A stretch of 64,000 nt of DNA, taken from contig JABYQQ010000011.1 in assembly GCA_022605405.1 (NCBI GenBank), forward strand, positions 1-64,000. The letters are read 5' to 3'. The notes under the pieces were generated by a model, which saw only the letters and a program-made list of their open reading frames with translations, ran no database searches and was not told the DNA's origin. Numbering within the stretch: the first letter of the stretch is position 1; the number at the start of each line of letters is the position of its first letter. Positions 11,242 through 23,051 of the stretch are shown here, piece by piece. Position numbers and translations under genes: made by a program. The DNA is from Earliella scabrosa (Eukaryota; Basidiomycota; Agaricomycetes; Polyporales; Polyporaceae).

Positions 11242-14104
11242 CTAGGTCAACCTCTTGCAGTAGTCCGGGTTTCCTGTCGGGTTCAGGGCCCAGTTCGGGA
11301 ACGGAGTGGCCGTGCCCGATGCGCCTCCGACGGCGAACGAGTACACGAAGACCATGATCTGCGTGCCTCCGTCGAGGGCGGCGGAGAGCAGGAAGTTGTA
11401 CTTGCGGAACCAACGCGGGCGGCGCGTGCGCAGGTACCACTGGGAGAAGACCGCGACGGCGAGCGAGGTCATCCACGACGAGTTGATGCCGACGGACAAG
11501 AAGCCGAGCTCGGCGACAACGATGGGTGTGAAGACGTAGTTGAAGCCGGCCTTGGGCCACATGCGGTGCGCAAACCAGAAGGGGAAGGGGACGACCATAC
11601 CCGCGAGCAACATCCACGGGATGAAGCCGTAGCGAGCGCCGGGCGCGTAGAGCGGCTTGGAGAGACCACCCCAGGTGATAGCAGCGGAGTTGTACGACTG
11701 GACCTGTTGGCCGGACCACACGTTCGTACCCTGGACATCGAGCAGAATCGCACGGTTACCAGCGATGACGGACTGCATGACGACGTAGTTGAGGATACCG
11801 CCGATCGCACCGCCGATTGTCTGCATCGCGAACGTGGCACGAGGGGGGAGCTTCGTGTACTGGCCAAGCTTGAGGTCGCGGAGCAAGTGAAGGGTGAGCT
11901 GATAGGTCTGGTAGCCGTCTGCCACGCCCAGATCGATCAGCACCTGTTACGGCAAAAGAAAGGACAGCGCCGGACGACTCACAGAGGGTGAAGTACATGT
12001 TGGCAACAGGCTTGCCAGGGACGAGTGCACCGCCGACCATCTGGATCAGGAACTGAAGCGAGGGCGCGTACCCGACAGTGGCGTAAAGCGTGCCAAGGAT
12101 GGGGACAAACGCGGTCGAAAAGATGAGGGCGACGATATATGCCCACCACGGGAGACCGGACTTGGCGGCGTAGAGGAGACCGAGACCGAGAGAGAAGGTG
12201 ACGACGAAGAGGGCGAGGAACCACCAAATGGGAACCTCCTTGTACACCTTCATCTTCTGGTAGTGGACGTCATCGCACTCCTTGGTGCGCACGTTCCGGA
12301 CAACATCCCACACGTCCTTGAAGTGCCAAATAAAGAAATGGGTGACCGCAGCTGCACGCATTCCGAGAGATCAGATTGCGGAACATAGCAAGGCAGAGGG
12401 GCGAGGACACTCACTCCCAATATAGGCGGTACGCGAAAGCTGGTAGAGCATCTGGGAGGCAGCGTAGTACGGGAGACCCTCCTGCTCGAGCTTGGTCGTG
12501 TTGAGTGTGAAGTCGTCGTTGAGGATCGCAAGCTGGTTGTATCGCCGTCCATCCTCGTAGAAGAGCAGCTGCGAGAGGAAGGGGAAGTTCTGCGCGTGCC
12601 AGACGTTGCGCGCATAGCAGGCACAGAACGCGACACTGTCGTATGAAGATAGCGCGTGTCAGCCGTGCGAGCCGCAGATGCAAGGCGGAGACTTACATGC
12701 AGACGACGACACCCGAGTAGAGCGAGAGCTGCGTTGCGAGCGGGGTGAAGAGCGAGCCGATTGCGCCACCACCCGAACCGACGTAGTTCCAGTCGAGGGA
12801 GAGCGCGAAAAGACCGAGACCTTCGTTACCGGCGGCGCCACCGAAGATACGGGTAACCCACGCGCTGTTCTGGGCAGCGAGACAGAATATGGAGATACCG
12901 GTGAGGGTGGGTGCGATGTACTCTGGGAGCCATTCCCAAACGAAGATACCGACGAGGACACTCCAGAAGAATATGCGGCGCTTCTTCTGGAGGAAGACGC
13001 CCTTGCCGCGGTGCATCGCGTCGAAGAGCTGGACCTGTGGCATGATGAACGGGTAGACAGCCCAAGTAGGGTACACGAGGTAGCTCCGAGCGAGGCCAGT
13101 AAGGCCGTACCCAAGCAACTGGGACGCGATGAGCCTGTGGCGCACGCCAGCGATCAGCCGCTGCGAATTGGCCGCGGGCGAGAGAACGACACACGTACGT
13201 GAAGATGGCAATCGCGGGGTTGACGGTCACATTGTAGTAGAGATCCTGCGCGGCAAAGACGGAAATGGCGATAGCCTGGTCCGAAGCGGTCGTCTGTCAA
13301 ATTGGTGAGCGTCTCGCCCGTGAGCAGCATGTAGCTCCTGTCGCTCACCGACATGATGCTGATAGCGACATGCTCCTTAATGTCTGGGCAAGGCATGGCG
13401 TGAGATTGTTGTGTCCGAAGGAGATAACGAGGCGCGGGTGGAATGGGATAAACGTACTGAATACACCAGGGTTGATGAATCTCCAGAACCGGTTGTCGGG
13501 GGTCCGAAGCCTTGGCACGGCTTGGTTCGGGCCAGGGAGGATGGTTTCGAGCGTGCGGCCGAGGATGAAGGCGAAGACCTGGAGGAAGAGACCGGACACA
13601 TACACGGTTTGGGGTCGGAAGTACTGTTGGTGGCAGGGAATGGTGCCGGCAGCACGTCAGATCACGCGAGCAATGGTGTAAGAGCGTGAGACGTACGAAG
13701 AGTTCACCGAGTACGGCGGCGAAACACGAGAGACCGATGCCGAGGAACCAGGTGCGGAAGGTGTACACGGGAGCAGAGGGGTCGTCTTCGAGCGAGACGA
13801 GACGGAGGGCATAGTCCTGCTCAGTCTCGATGGGCCGCTCCTTTCCGGTTTCGTCGAGGTCGATGGCACGAACGTCTTCGGAAACCTAGCGGCGGTGGAT
13901 GTGGATGGGTGGGGGAGAGAGGGAGGAAGGAGAAGAGGGACTCACGTCTCCGATCTCGTTCGCGTCAATCTTGCCCGTGATGAGAGGCGGGAGGCGAGGG
14001 ACATCCTTGATGGAGCCCTTTTCGTCAACGGTGGCCTTGTCGTCGATGGGGAGCTTCTCGTCGATGGCAGAGGCATCGGATGGCTTGCGTTCGACGGTGG
14101 CCAT
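11242..14104 (-). CDS. Oligopeptide transporter, OPT family
   Basis: This is a proton-coupled importer of small peptides (or peptide-like or metal-chelate substrates) in a membrane, most likely the plasma membrane. The gene reads from MATVERKPSD at 14104 through many short introns to the stop at 11242. Exon 1 is 13946-14104 and exon 2 is 13697-13885. Family landmarks in order are a charged cytosolic N-terminus, the first membrane helix (TWFLGIGLSCFAAVLGELF), YFRPQTVYVSGLFLQV, NIKEHVAISIMS, QLLGYGLTGLARSYLVYPTW, a GSGGGAIGSLFTPLATQLS loop, IPIWWFL-type helices, ANMYFTLYGYQTYQLTLHLL and RDLKLGQYTKLPPRATF. The YFTLYGY junction is restored only if the intron ends at GTGGCAG near 11910, so the last exon starts inside the longer open frame. 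Total length is roughly 840 aa, normal for the family. No lesion was seen. A TATA-like site lies about 100 bp upstream. Substrate cannot be told from sequence. Confidence 0.92.
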
Positions 14105-14204
14105 GGTCGAACGTCTGAGACCGTCGGGCGCTGCGGGAGCGTGCGGCGGAGAGGGCGTCGAGGGAAGACGGGAGCCTCGGAGGAACGATAAGCTGGGCGG
14201 CGAG

Positions 14205-14212
14205 CTTATATC
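14205..14212 (-). promoter_or_regulatory. TATA-like element of the OPT gene
   Basis: On the minus strand the sequence reads GATATAAG about 100 bp upstream of the ATG at 14104. Position and sequence fit a core promoter. Confidence 0.45.
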
Positions 14213-16804
14213 GGGATCGGCTGGCGGGGCGGGAGGAGGAGCTCGGAGCTACCGTGTCAGAGCGTGTGGCCTCGTCGAGCCAAGGCACGACGGGAAGGTG
14301 ACACTGATAGTGCCAGGCACGCGCTGGCCTGCGCTGGCCTAGCGAAGCCTGGCGAGGATAAGGAGCATATGCTGTCCTGTGGATCTGGCGAGATCTCATG
14401 ACCGGGAGCCGATAGAGCCTGCCAGGTTGAGCGAAGTTGGTCAGTAGCCACGCAGCAGCTGCCGGACCATCAACCGGGGCCTTCGCCGCTTTGTCTGTCA
14501 GCACTGTGGGAAGCTAGGTGACTGCTGAGCCTATTCACTCGCGACGCTGGCCGTCCAAATATGCGCTCACGATGAGCAGAGCTCGCGCGAGACGACGCTG
14601 AGATGGAGATGTGAGTACAGTGTTCGCTCGTGCCCAATTGATGAATCACGCACGGTGCGATAGGCCAGACCGATGTTCCGCGCACGCCGGCCGTTAGAGT
14701 TGCTCTTCGAGTTCGAGGCCAGCCACAGATCTACCAGCAATTGAATCCTCCGGCTCCCGTGAGAGCAATCCACGAGCATCAGAAAATGCGCCGTTATTGA
14801 TGGCACCGAGTCGTGTGCCGGGCCGGCGAAAATCCTGTTAGTGCGAGAGTTCACAGACAGTTCGAGCGATGTATGTAAGCACATCTGTTCCTCGCCAGAT
14901 GTTCTTCCGTAAATCGCTCGCGAACTTGAACTGGACCTTAAGCTTGCAGTCAGTGTCGGTCAGGTACAAACACGTTGCAGTAGCGCGCAGTCACTTACGC
15001 GACGCGGGCAGACGCCCACTTTGTTGTGCTTTGTTTGCGCCATCTGAGACCTCCCGATCCACGGTCCGAGCTGCCGGCTCGGGTCGCTCGTGAGGCGGGC
15101 CGCTGAGGCTGGTATGTAAGTACTCCCGCCTGAGCATGCTCTCGTGGACATTCCGAGTCCGAGTACATAGTACATAAGTACTGTCGCACCACTTCATCGC
15201 TCTCTTCTCGCTCCTCAGACATAGGTCGCTCAATGCGATCGACGCGCGATATCGGACAGTGAGCAATATCAAGTCAGGCCTCTCGATCTTCACACTGCGG
15301 ACAGTATGTAAGTTTATCCCGGTGAAACTCGCCGCCAGAGGCCACTAGTGGGTGCTCCTCGTGCTCCCTCCTCTTTCTGACGTCTGTGGCGCAGGATACT
15401 TGGTCCGCGATCCTCTCTTTCGGCCCCCTCGCTCCTCCACCATCCCGAGCTGACAGCTCGATGGTGGCGTTCAGATTTACAAACCCCTCGGCGGCCTCCC
15501 TCGGCCCGTTCGTTCAGTCCTCGATCTCTCATCTTCAGTGCTCAGCCTCATTCAATGCTCAACGACATCGTATTGATCCCAGGCACGTCTCTAAGCTCGC
15601 GTGCTCGCACAACTAGTTTGCGGAATACACGATCTCCGAGCCACGGACCGCCCCGAGCGACGAATTCTCAACTTCTTAGCTTCAACTTCAGACGCTTGTG
15701 CGGCGTTGGGCAAGACGTGCACGAAAATTGCTGACGATGGCAAATGTGAATGTGAGCGGTAGCCGATTGGGACCTAGGTCCCCCTACGGTCTCACGGTTG
15801 GCCGCCATGATCACTATCATGGTGCACAATCTGAGACACCTCTGGAGCTAAGCTTCGGCATAGCAGGTACATACCGTATCGTTGGTCGCAGTCATTTTAG
15901 CGTAAAGTTAGTGCGCCGTGGCCACGGTCTTGGACGGAGTGCTCTGAACGGACGTAAGTAGGTATTACCAGGTATGTAGATTTCCCGCAATGACTTTTCG
16001 AAGCCGATATTTCTCAATGGATGAACATCGTGAGCACTCCACCATATAGGGAGCTCGAGAGACCGCGGCGCGCACTGAGACGCTTGACATGTTCCCGCGG
16101 CACAGTCCACCCGCGACAAGTTCTGGCACTAACATTAGCCAGACTAACCACAATATTGTGAGCACTGCCGGCGCGCGTGTATAAGTAGAGTGGTGGCCTG
16201 TGCGATGACTGAATTGGTCTGCAGGCGGCGAACTCGAGCCTCAGGCTGAGGCGAAGCGAACACTGAACGCGCTCAGTCACATCATCACAGACGCGTTACG
16301 TAACGTGGGACCGCGTCACCTTTCCAACGTCACGGTCTCCCCAAGCTAAGTATCTTGAACTTCGCTCGCGACTCGCAGACTCGTCCGCGACTCCCCGTCA
16401 ACGGGCCGAAGGTCACGTCACGTACAGCCGGTTCTGCGCCGCCATCCTCATACTCGTGTCTTGCGTCTCCGAGTCGACGAGCCACGCACAGTACTAGACA
16501 GCCTAGCGCCGTCACTTCATCCTACTAAATCCTGACCGTGACTCCTACAACTGTACAGGGCGGCAACGAAGGCCACGATACAATCTCTGCACTGTGACTC
16601 CTACATATCATGGCACCTTAGACGATCTCAAAGCTCAGAACGTGTCTGGTAGCACCCGCTGAGTTGCCAGCCACAGTGGCTCACACCGATGCAGCAGTGA
16701 CTGCTGTGCCTGTCGTCTCACGAGTGTTTACGCGATCTATGCCCACGAAGACGAAGACGCTTCCTATTGATTAGTGAGCATATGTCGCATGGTGGTCGAC
16801 TATC
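14213..16804. other. Long intergenic stretch, possible gene remnants
   Basis: No complete gene can be built. On the minus strand 14567-14884 reads VPSITAHFLMLVD and IQLLVDLWLAS, which resembles the repeat part of basidiomycete F-box proteins, but I see no F-box. On the plus strand perfect splice-donor-like GTATGTAAG strings occur at about 14872, 15113 and 15303, and an open segment (LNAIDARYRTVSNIKSGLS, about 15230-15300) lies between two of them. This may be one or two decayed genes. Confidence 0.3.
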
Positions 16805-19800
16805 ATGACTACAGTCATGAACAACCACAAGGATTCCCCAATCACCCTGGAGACAGTCGTTCAACGATCGCGCACTGGGATCAAGGCTCGAAACCTCTTC
16901 TTATCACTCGTCTTGTTGCTTGCAACATGGCAATGTTCTAGCGTGATCCCTTATCTGCATGCAGGACTCGCCAGCGGCACCGAGACACCGCTGCGCTCAG
17001 CAGACATCTTAGACAAATGTCGCCTCCTGCAAGTCCCGCCAGGACCCCCGCCGAACTTCCACACACGCCTTCGCTCGGATCGCTTCGTTTCTGGGACAGC
17101 CGCAACGCTGATTACCGTACGTACATTCCATGCTACACGCGCCTTACCCTATTCATGATGATCGACATTTGCAGAACGCAACGATATGGACAGGTGCAGG
17201 CAACGGCTTTGAAGTCATTCGAGGGAACATCATGCTCGACGGAGGCCTGATCAAGAGAGTTGGCGAGGTGGACGACTTTGACTCGGTTTTGCAGGACCCC
17301 AACTTCCGCCATCTTGACGCGCACTGGGCAAATGGGTATCTCCGGGGTAATCATGTCAAACATGTCTTCACACACGCGTCGCTAATCTTGTATGCAGGAT
17401 CGTCGACTTGCACAGCCATATGTGAGTAAGAAGCATACTTGTTCAACATGACACGACCCACTTCTCATCAGAGGCGTCAACTCTGCACCATCGTTACGAG
17501 GAGCCTCGGATGGCAACTCGCACAAAGGTCCTGTTTTGCCCGTACGTTGACAGCGCTCGCAGACACCCTCAGCACTCACGGTCATGATCCCAGTGGCTTC
17601 GCGCTCTCGACGGCATTAACACTCATGACGAAGCGTTCCGGTTGAGTGTCGCTGGCGGTGTGACGGTTTGTGCATCTTACATCTGATCGATTACATCTTT
17701 CTGAACTCACCTATTACAGACGTCGTTAGTCCTGCCTGGATCGGCCAATGCCATTGGAGGTCAGGGCGCGGTGATTAAGCTTCGACACACGCAGGAGCGG
17801 ACGCCGACAAGCATGTTGCTTGAGAGCCCGTGGGAGACGAACACGACGCTTTACGATCCGAGGACGTACTTCCGGTTTCGTCAGATGAAGTGCGTCTGCC
17901 CGGCGTTCACCCCGAAGCTTCACTCACCCTGGGGTTGATTAGACATGCATGTGGCGAGAATCCAGGTACAGCCATGCCTCCGTCATGACTCTCGTGAAAT
18001 GCCGCACTTATAAGTGCACTCATCAGACAGAGTCTACAGCAATACTCGCATGGATACTGTGTGGGCTTTTCGTGAAGGGTACGTTCTCGGACATCTGGCA
18101 GGGACATTCTCCCCCTGCAACTCTCACCATACATGTTGCTTCTAGATACGAGAAGGCTCGCAAACTCAAGCTTGCACAAGATGATTACTGCACGAAGGCG
18201 ACAAGAGGTGAATGGGCCGGACTAGGCGAGTTTCCGGAGGATCTCCAATGGGAGGCATTAGTCGACGTCTTACGTGGTCGTGTTAAGGTAGCGGCGGCCT
18301 GGCATCCATTCCACTCATTGATCACCAATGCCTCGTTTACTACCTCTAGGTTCAAACACATTGCTACGAGACGGTCGACTTGGACAATCTCGTTAGGGTA
18401 AGAATCTCACGCATTCTGTTGGAGATCCACTGTTCACTGAAACCTGCCGTCTAGATCTCCAACGAGTTCAGATTTCCGATTGCGACATTCCATCATGCAC
18501 ACGAGACGTACCTCGTACCGAACACGCTGAAGTCGGCATACGGTTAGCCTTCATGCACGACATCCCCCAGTCTGACTTGATAACAGCATCCACAGGTACT
18601 CCGCCGGCTGCTGCTCTCTTCGCTACTAAGGGCCGCTACAAGCGCGAATCCTATAGAGGCTCCGAGTTTGCCCCCCGGATCCTCGCAGACAATGGGATCC
18701 GAGTGGTCTTGAAGGTGCATTCGTCCAGCCGCTCTACTGCGCTCGATCTCGCTAACCTCAGAATCGCAGTCCGACCATCCTGTACTCGACTCGCGCTTCC
18801 TCCTCTGGGAAGCTCAGCAGGCCTATTACTATGGGCTTCCTCATAACCTCGCTCTTGCAGCAGTAACTACTACCCCAGCCACTGTCATGGGACAAGATCA
18901 TCGTATTGGCTTCGTCAAAGAAGGTACGTAACTGATACAGAGACTTCGCAAGACAGTCTGAATGAATGTACGCATACATAGGTTACGATGCTGGTATGTC
19001 TTCGTGTTAGTACACTGCGCCGAACGGTTCCGATCACGAGCATCCGCGCAGACATCGTACTTTGGGACAGCCACCCACTCGCACTGGGCGCGACTCCACA
19101 ATAAGTCTGGATCGACGGCATTCCTCAGCTCACGGATCCACACGCGTACACAAAGCCCCAGTCGTTCCAAGACCTTCCGAAGGTACCGAACTTCGATCAG
19201 GAGGCTAAAGAGGCTCTTGAATATGACGGGCTGCCGCCGCTGGAGCCAAAATCGTCTAGCAAAGAGACAGTTGTATTTGCGAATGTCAGCAGCTTGCTCT
19301 TGCGCACTGGCCCGGTATCCGCGGACGGCCACGGAGGCAGTACCCAGATTGCCTCCGTGAACGATTCATCCGTAGAGCCTCTGTGGGTCGTCGTGCGGTC
19401 GGGGCAGCTTGTCTGTGCCGACACGGTCTCAAGCGTATGCGTTCGATCTGCCCTCCGTCTGGGAAGGAGCGACCTGGAGATCGTCGACCTTGGGGGAGGA
19501 GCCATATCACCGGCGCTCACAACGTTCGGCTCGCCCTTGGGTCTCGAGGAGATCTCTGGAGAAGCCTCGACCAAGGACGGCTCCGCTCCGGACGGTCTCG
19601 TCGTAAGTGCCCCTAGTATTGCGGGCGGAACTGGTGCGCTTGTCCACGCAGTCGATGGACTGCAATTTGGTACTCGCCACGCGCTGTAGGTCTTTCACCT
19701 ATTGCATATCTCAGTGAGCACTCAGAAGCTGCTCCCTCCAGGCTGGCGTACCGCTCGGGCGTGACGACAGGAGTCGTTGCACCATCGAGTGGGGGCTTCC

Positions 19801-20710
19801 TGTCCGGACTTGGCGCCGCGTTCGTGACCGGAGCGCGACACAAGCTTGAAGGTGGCGCAATCGTCCAAGACGCGGGGACGATCCATGTGGCCATACATCC
19901 CGTAGGCACTCCAAGCGTCAGCACGCAAATTGCTGCTTTGCGTCATCTACTGTTGAACCAGACCGAGGGCGAACTCGGGCGGGCGGTCGAGAGAATAAGA
20001 GAGGTATGCCGAACTCTTATGTTCGCATCCGGAGCACAGCTGACAACATGTAGGGCAACGCTCCGCTGGTCATCAATGTCGAGAGGGCGGATGCGATCGC
20101 AACGCTCATCGTCCTCAAATTCGAGGTAGAACGTACACTCGCGCGCAACGCATCGCTCAAATTCACACTGACTGGCGCACGCGAGGCTCATCTGCTTGCG
20201 AAGGAACTCGGTGATGCAGGCATCGGGGTCATACTCACACAGCCGCGACCTTTCCCGAGAGAGTGGGAGTCACGGAGGATGTGCGTGTTTCACGAGCTTG
20301 CACTGCGATTCCGCTTACGCTATCTGTAGTCTTCCGGGGCCGCCGCTTTCTGCGCAGAGCCAGATCGCGGTACTGCTCAAGCACAATGTCACTGTCGGCA
20401 TTGGTACCGCTCTTCCTGAGCAAGCGATGAACACGAGATTCGACGCTGCATGGGTGAGTTGTCGCAGCCACAGAGTGGCTTGATCATGCGCGTCCTGACG
20501 ACGTATTTGAAGGCTGCGCTCGAGGCGAACGGCAGCATCTCGAAAGAGCAAGCGACCGCGCTCGCATCCACCCACGTTGAGCAACTGCTTGGCATACACA
20601 GGCAAGATGATGAGGTCGAGCTGATCGCGACACGGGGTGGGGAGCACCTTGGATATGGGAAGGTCGTGGCGGTCATCTCGCCACGTCGCGGTTTGGTCGA
20701 TATATTCTGA
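16805..20710 (+). pseudogene. Large amidohydrolase (imidazolonepropionase-like/CE9-like), disrupted
   Basis: The gene encodes a membrane-anchored or secreted metal-dependent hydrolase of about 900 aa, a type common in basidiomycetes. A hydrophobic segment (NLFLSLVLLLATW, residues about 31-43) is followed by ATIWTGAGNGFEVIRG, the metal-binding motif IVDLHSH (about 17400-17420), THDEAFRLSVAGGVT, VLPGSANAIGGQGAVIKLR, a CYE segment, FHHAHETYLVP, FAPRILADNGIRVVLKSDHP, LALAAVTTTPATVMG, GYDADIVLWDSHPLALGAT and a second C-terminal hydrolase-like half ending at 20710. Introns are regular and splice in phase almost everywhere. Two lesions stand out. Just upstream of the HSH motif (about 17318-17335) the frame of DPNFRHLDAH does not connect with KWVSPG unless two bases are removed. 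At 19102-19104 an in-frame TAA sits between GATPQ and VWIDGIPQL where the family normally continues. Truncation there would lose the C-terminal half. Sequencing error cannot be excluded for the frameshift, less easily for the stop. Confidence 0.85.
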
Positions 20711-21101
20711 GGTGTATGTGGAATGCATACGTCGTGTACCCGGTGAATAAAATATGGATGCGAGTCAACAAGCAGGTATCGTCGATATCCCGTGGCGGCG
20801 TACTACGCCGTCTGTGCCCACTCCCAGCGTGCTAGTACCCTGTTAACGTGGAGAAGCGGAGGGCGATCGTTAGGATGTTCCGCACGACCGCTGGCCGGGC
20901 GTGAACAACAGCACAGTCCAGTAGTATGTAACACCATGGTGGTCAGTCGGAGATACGGGAGGACTGGGCGCCCTCAGGTGCCAACTGAAGTCGGGACGGA
21001 TCGCGATCGACAACTCTCCGGGGGCTGAATTATGTTCGGTTCATACAGACAACCAAGTACGCCGCGCAGTGTGTATACAGGACTCAGGGTATGGTACGTA
21101 T
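20711..21101. other. Short convergent intergenic region
   Basis: This is the 3' side of both the amidohydrolase pseudogene (+) and the small gene at 21102 (-). AATAAA-like sequence (GAATAAAATATG, about 20743-20754) could be a poly(A) signal of the former. Nothing else is seen. Confidence 0.4.
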
Positions 21102-21629
21102 TCAGATACTCGATCTGATTTGACCTCCCATGGCATCATTGCCCACAGCACCTCCGTTCGACTGGAGCGTTCCTTGCTCGTTGCGCGGAGGAAGAGGCGG
21201 AGGTGCGGTCGTCGTGGTCGATGGTGCGGCGGTGTGGGCGGGGTCGGGCGCGGCATGGCGTCCAGCCTCGATGCGCTGAACGCCCTCCTCGGCCTGGGCG
21301 CGACCGATCTGGGTCTCTGGGTGTTGCCGAGAGGTACCCGTTGCAGAGTCGACGAAGTCCATCGCGTTGCCGCGGATGTTATTGCCGATGCCTGAAAGCG
21401 TATAGATGTCAGCACGCGCGCCCGGGCTGCCCACGTCGGAGGGAACAAAGCTGGAGAGCCGGAGAGGGAGGGAGTGAAGGGCGAACCTTGCACGGTCTCG
21501 AAGGCACCCCTGCACGGAGACGAGATGAGGGCAGGGACAAGACGGGAAAGGTACAAGTACATACTTGAGGGCACTGCCGAGGCCAGCGCCGATGCTGCTG
21601 CCGCGGCTTGGGTTTGTGTTGGTGGACAT
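21102..21629 (-). CDS. Small conserved-looking protein, 125 aa
   Basis: A three-exon model works exactly: 21629-21565, 21509-21487 and 21391-21102, with GT-AG borders and 126 codons including stop. The product begins MSTNTNPSRGSSIGAGLG and continues with GAFETVQGIGNNIRGNAMDF. It then has a charged HPETQIGRAQAEEGVQRIEA helix and a Thr/Pro/Gly-rich tail. The glycine-rich start plus the GIGNNIRGN helix resembles small basidiomycete proteins of unknown function. There is no signal peptide or membrane segment. A good TATA box lies 122-128 bp upstream of the ATG and the 5' leader is pyrimidine-rich on this strand. The next gene upstream on the same strand has a comparable motif and may be a diverged relative. 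Confidence 0.65.
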   Translation of the reverse strand: MSTNTNPSRGSSIGAGLGSALKYVLVPFPSCPCPHLVSVQGCLRDRARFALHSLPLRLSSFVPSDVGSPGARADIYTLSGIGNNIRGNAMDFVDSATGTSRQHPETQIGRAQAEEGVQRIEAGRHAAPDPAHTAAPSTTTTAPPPLPPRNEQGTLQSNGGAVGNDAMGGQIRSSI

Positions 21630-21750
21630 GATGAGAGAGCTCGAGGGGAGTACACTCGTAGTAGACTCGTAGTAGAGGCTACGTGCGTTGCGCTGTGAGT
21701 TCAGTGCAGAAATGTGAACAGACTCGGCGTTGGCTGCCTCGGCGTTGGGG

Positions 21751-21757
21751 TTATATA
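21751..21757 (-). promoter_or_regulatory. TATA box of the 125-aa gene
   Basis: The minus strand reads TATATAA about 125 bp upstream of the ATG at 21629, with a pyrimidine-rich leader between. Confidence 0.55.
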
Positions 21758-22249
21758 CCGCGTCCGAGTCGCCCTTGGACGCCGTGCGCTCGCGCGCCAC
21801 CGATGACGCGGACTGGGGCCAACTCGACTCACTGCTCGCCCGTCCCTAGTGACGTCAGTCAATCCACCTCGCAAGTGCTAGCGCCCGGTCTGTCAAGAAC
21901 ATATGCGAAACTTACAGTATGCTCGCCAGTCCGGGGCAGCAGTGATCAGTCCGACACTGCATTGGCGGTTATCGGGTGCGATGATCTAGTTAGCAACTTA
22001 TGTATCGCACATGTGCTGCCTCCTCCGCGTGCGGCCATCTCGATAGTGATAATGTCCAGCTTCGGTCGGTCTATGTATCACTGTCTAGAGGCATGGTCGG
22101 ATATCTGCGCTCCTCCTCGCCAAAGCTCACTCGATGCTGTCTCCTCAGTGAGTCAGTCATTCAACGTGCCTTCGCTATATTGGAGTGCTCACCGAATCAG
22201 GCTCTCGACCCAGCTCGCCTCCAGCAAGTGTGTACCGACCGATCCGACG

Positions 22250-23051
22250 CAGGTAGGTCCCAGAGACCTGCTCTGTTCTCCCGTCGCCGTGGGCTGACCC
22301 TCCGTCTGCTCGTCCCGTTCGTCCCAAACGTTCCCGCTTGCATCCCCCGGCCGCTCCTGTCTCCGGCCGAGTACTGCTCAGGCTGCTGGTACGGCGCCTG
22401 CGCGGCTGCCCTCTGGCCCAGATGTTTCCGGACCCAGTCATCATCCCGCTCGTCCGTCCCAGCACGTTGCCCTCCTGGGCGAGCGACGCAGACGCCGACC
22501 TCTTCTGCGCCCCGTCCCCATGGCGAAAGGGCGCACCGCCCGCACCCGTTGGGCCTGTCGAGGCCGGCGTCGGAGCGCGGACTGTGGTGGGCGCAGCGCC
22601 TGCGCGCCGACCATGAGCTTCTCCATTCCCTGCTCGAATTTGAGTCGGCCGTTGTAAGTTTCCAAGTGTGCAGACTCCATGGCGTCCAAGAAGTCGCCCC
22701 CGAGGTTGTCTCCGACTCTGCCTACGCAGTTGGTCAGCATCGACTGTGCGGAGCGTAGCTCCTGACAAGCAGAGACGCGGAAGTGTGTGATGGCGAGCGC
22801 GACAGGATGTGGTGGCCTTCCAAGTAAGTGATTGTAACATCACGGGCATGTAGTGCATGCTGGAAGAAGAGAAGACGCACCATGTATGACCTCCGTGGCC
22901 CTCTGCGAGGCGAGCTAGTATCTCGGATCTCGGCCGTTGTGCGCAAGCACGCGACGTACGCGACGTACCGAGCCTTCTGGCCCAAGGACCCTTTCCGGTA
23001 CGGCGCGACTTGGTAGTCGCTCGTGTTGCGTTTTGGCTTGAAGGCAGACAT
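22250..23051 (-). pseudogene. Hypothetical gene, probably frameshifted
   Basis: The start at 23051 gives MSAFKPKRNTSDYQVAPY, then RKGSLGQKAR. After a probable intron, coding-like sequence resumes as SMLTNCVGRVGDNLGGDF and LEAMES-like residues up to KFEQGMEKLMVGAQAL (about 22740-22610). Convincing residues then continue in a second frame (PTPASTGPTGAGGAPFRHGD) and later in a third (DDDWVRKHLGQRAAAQAPYQ), with no plausible introns between. This pattern suggests a gene with several frameshifts. VGRVGDNLGGDFLDAME resembles GIGNNIRGNAMDFVDS of the downstream 125-aa gene, so the two may be old tandem relatives. Boundaries are approximate. A real gene with unusual introns remains possible. Confidence 0.4.

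Noticed and set aside
14567..14884. F-box-type repeat protein fragment on the minus strand
   Set aside because: Some words resemble the family, but there is no F-box and flanking exons cannot be built. It is mentioned only as a possible remnant.
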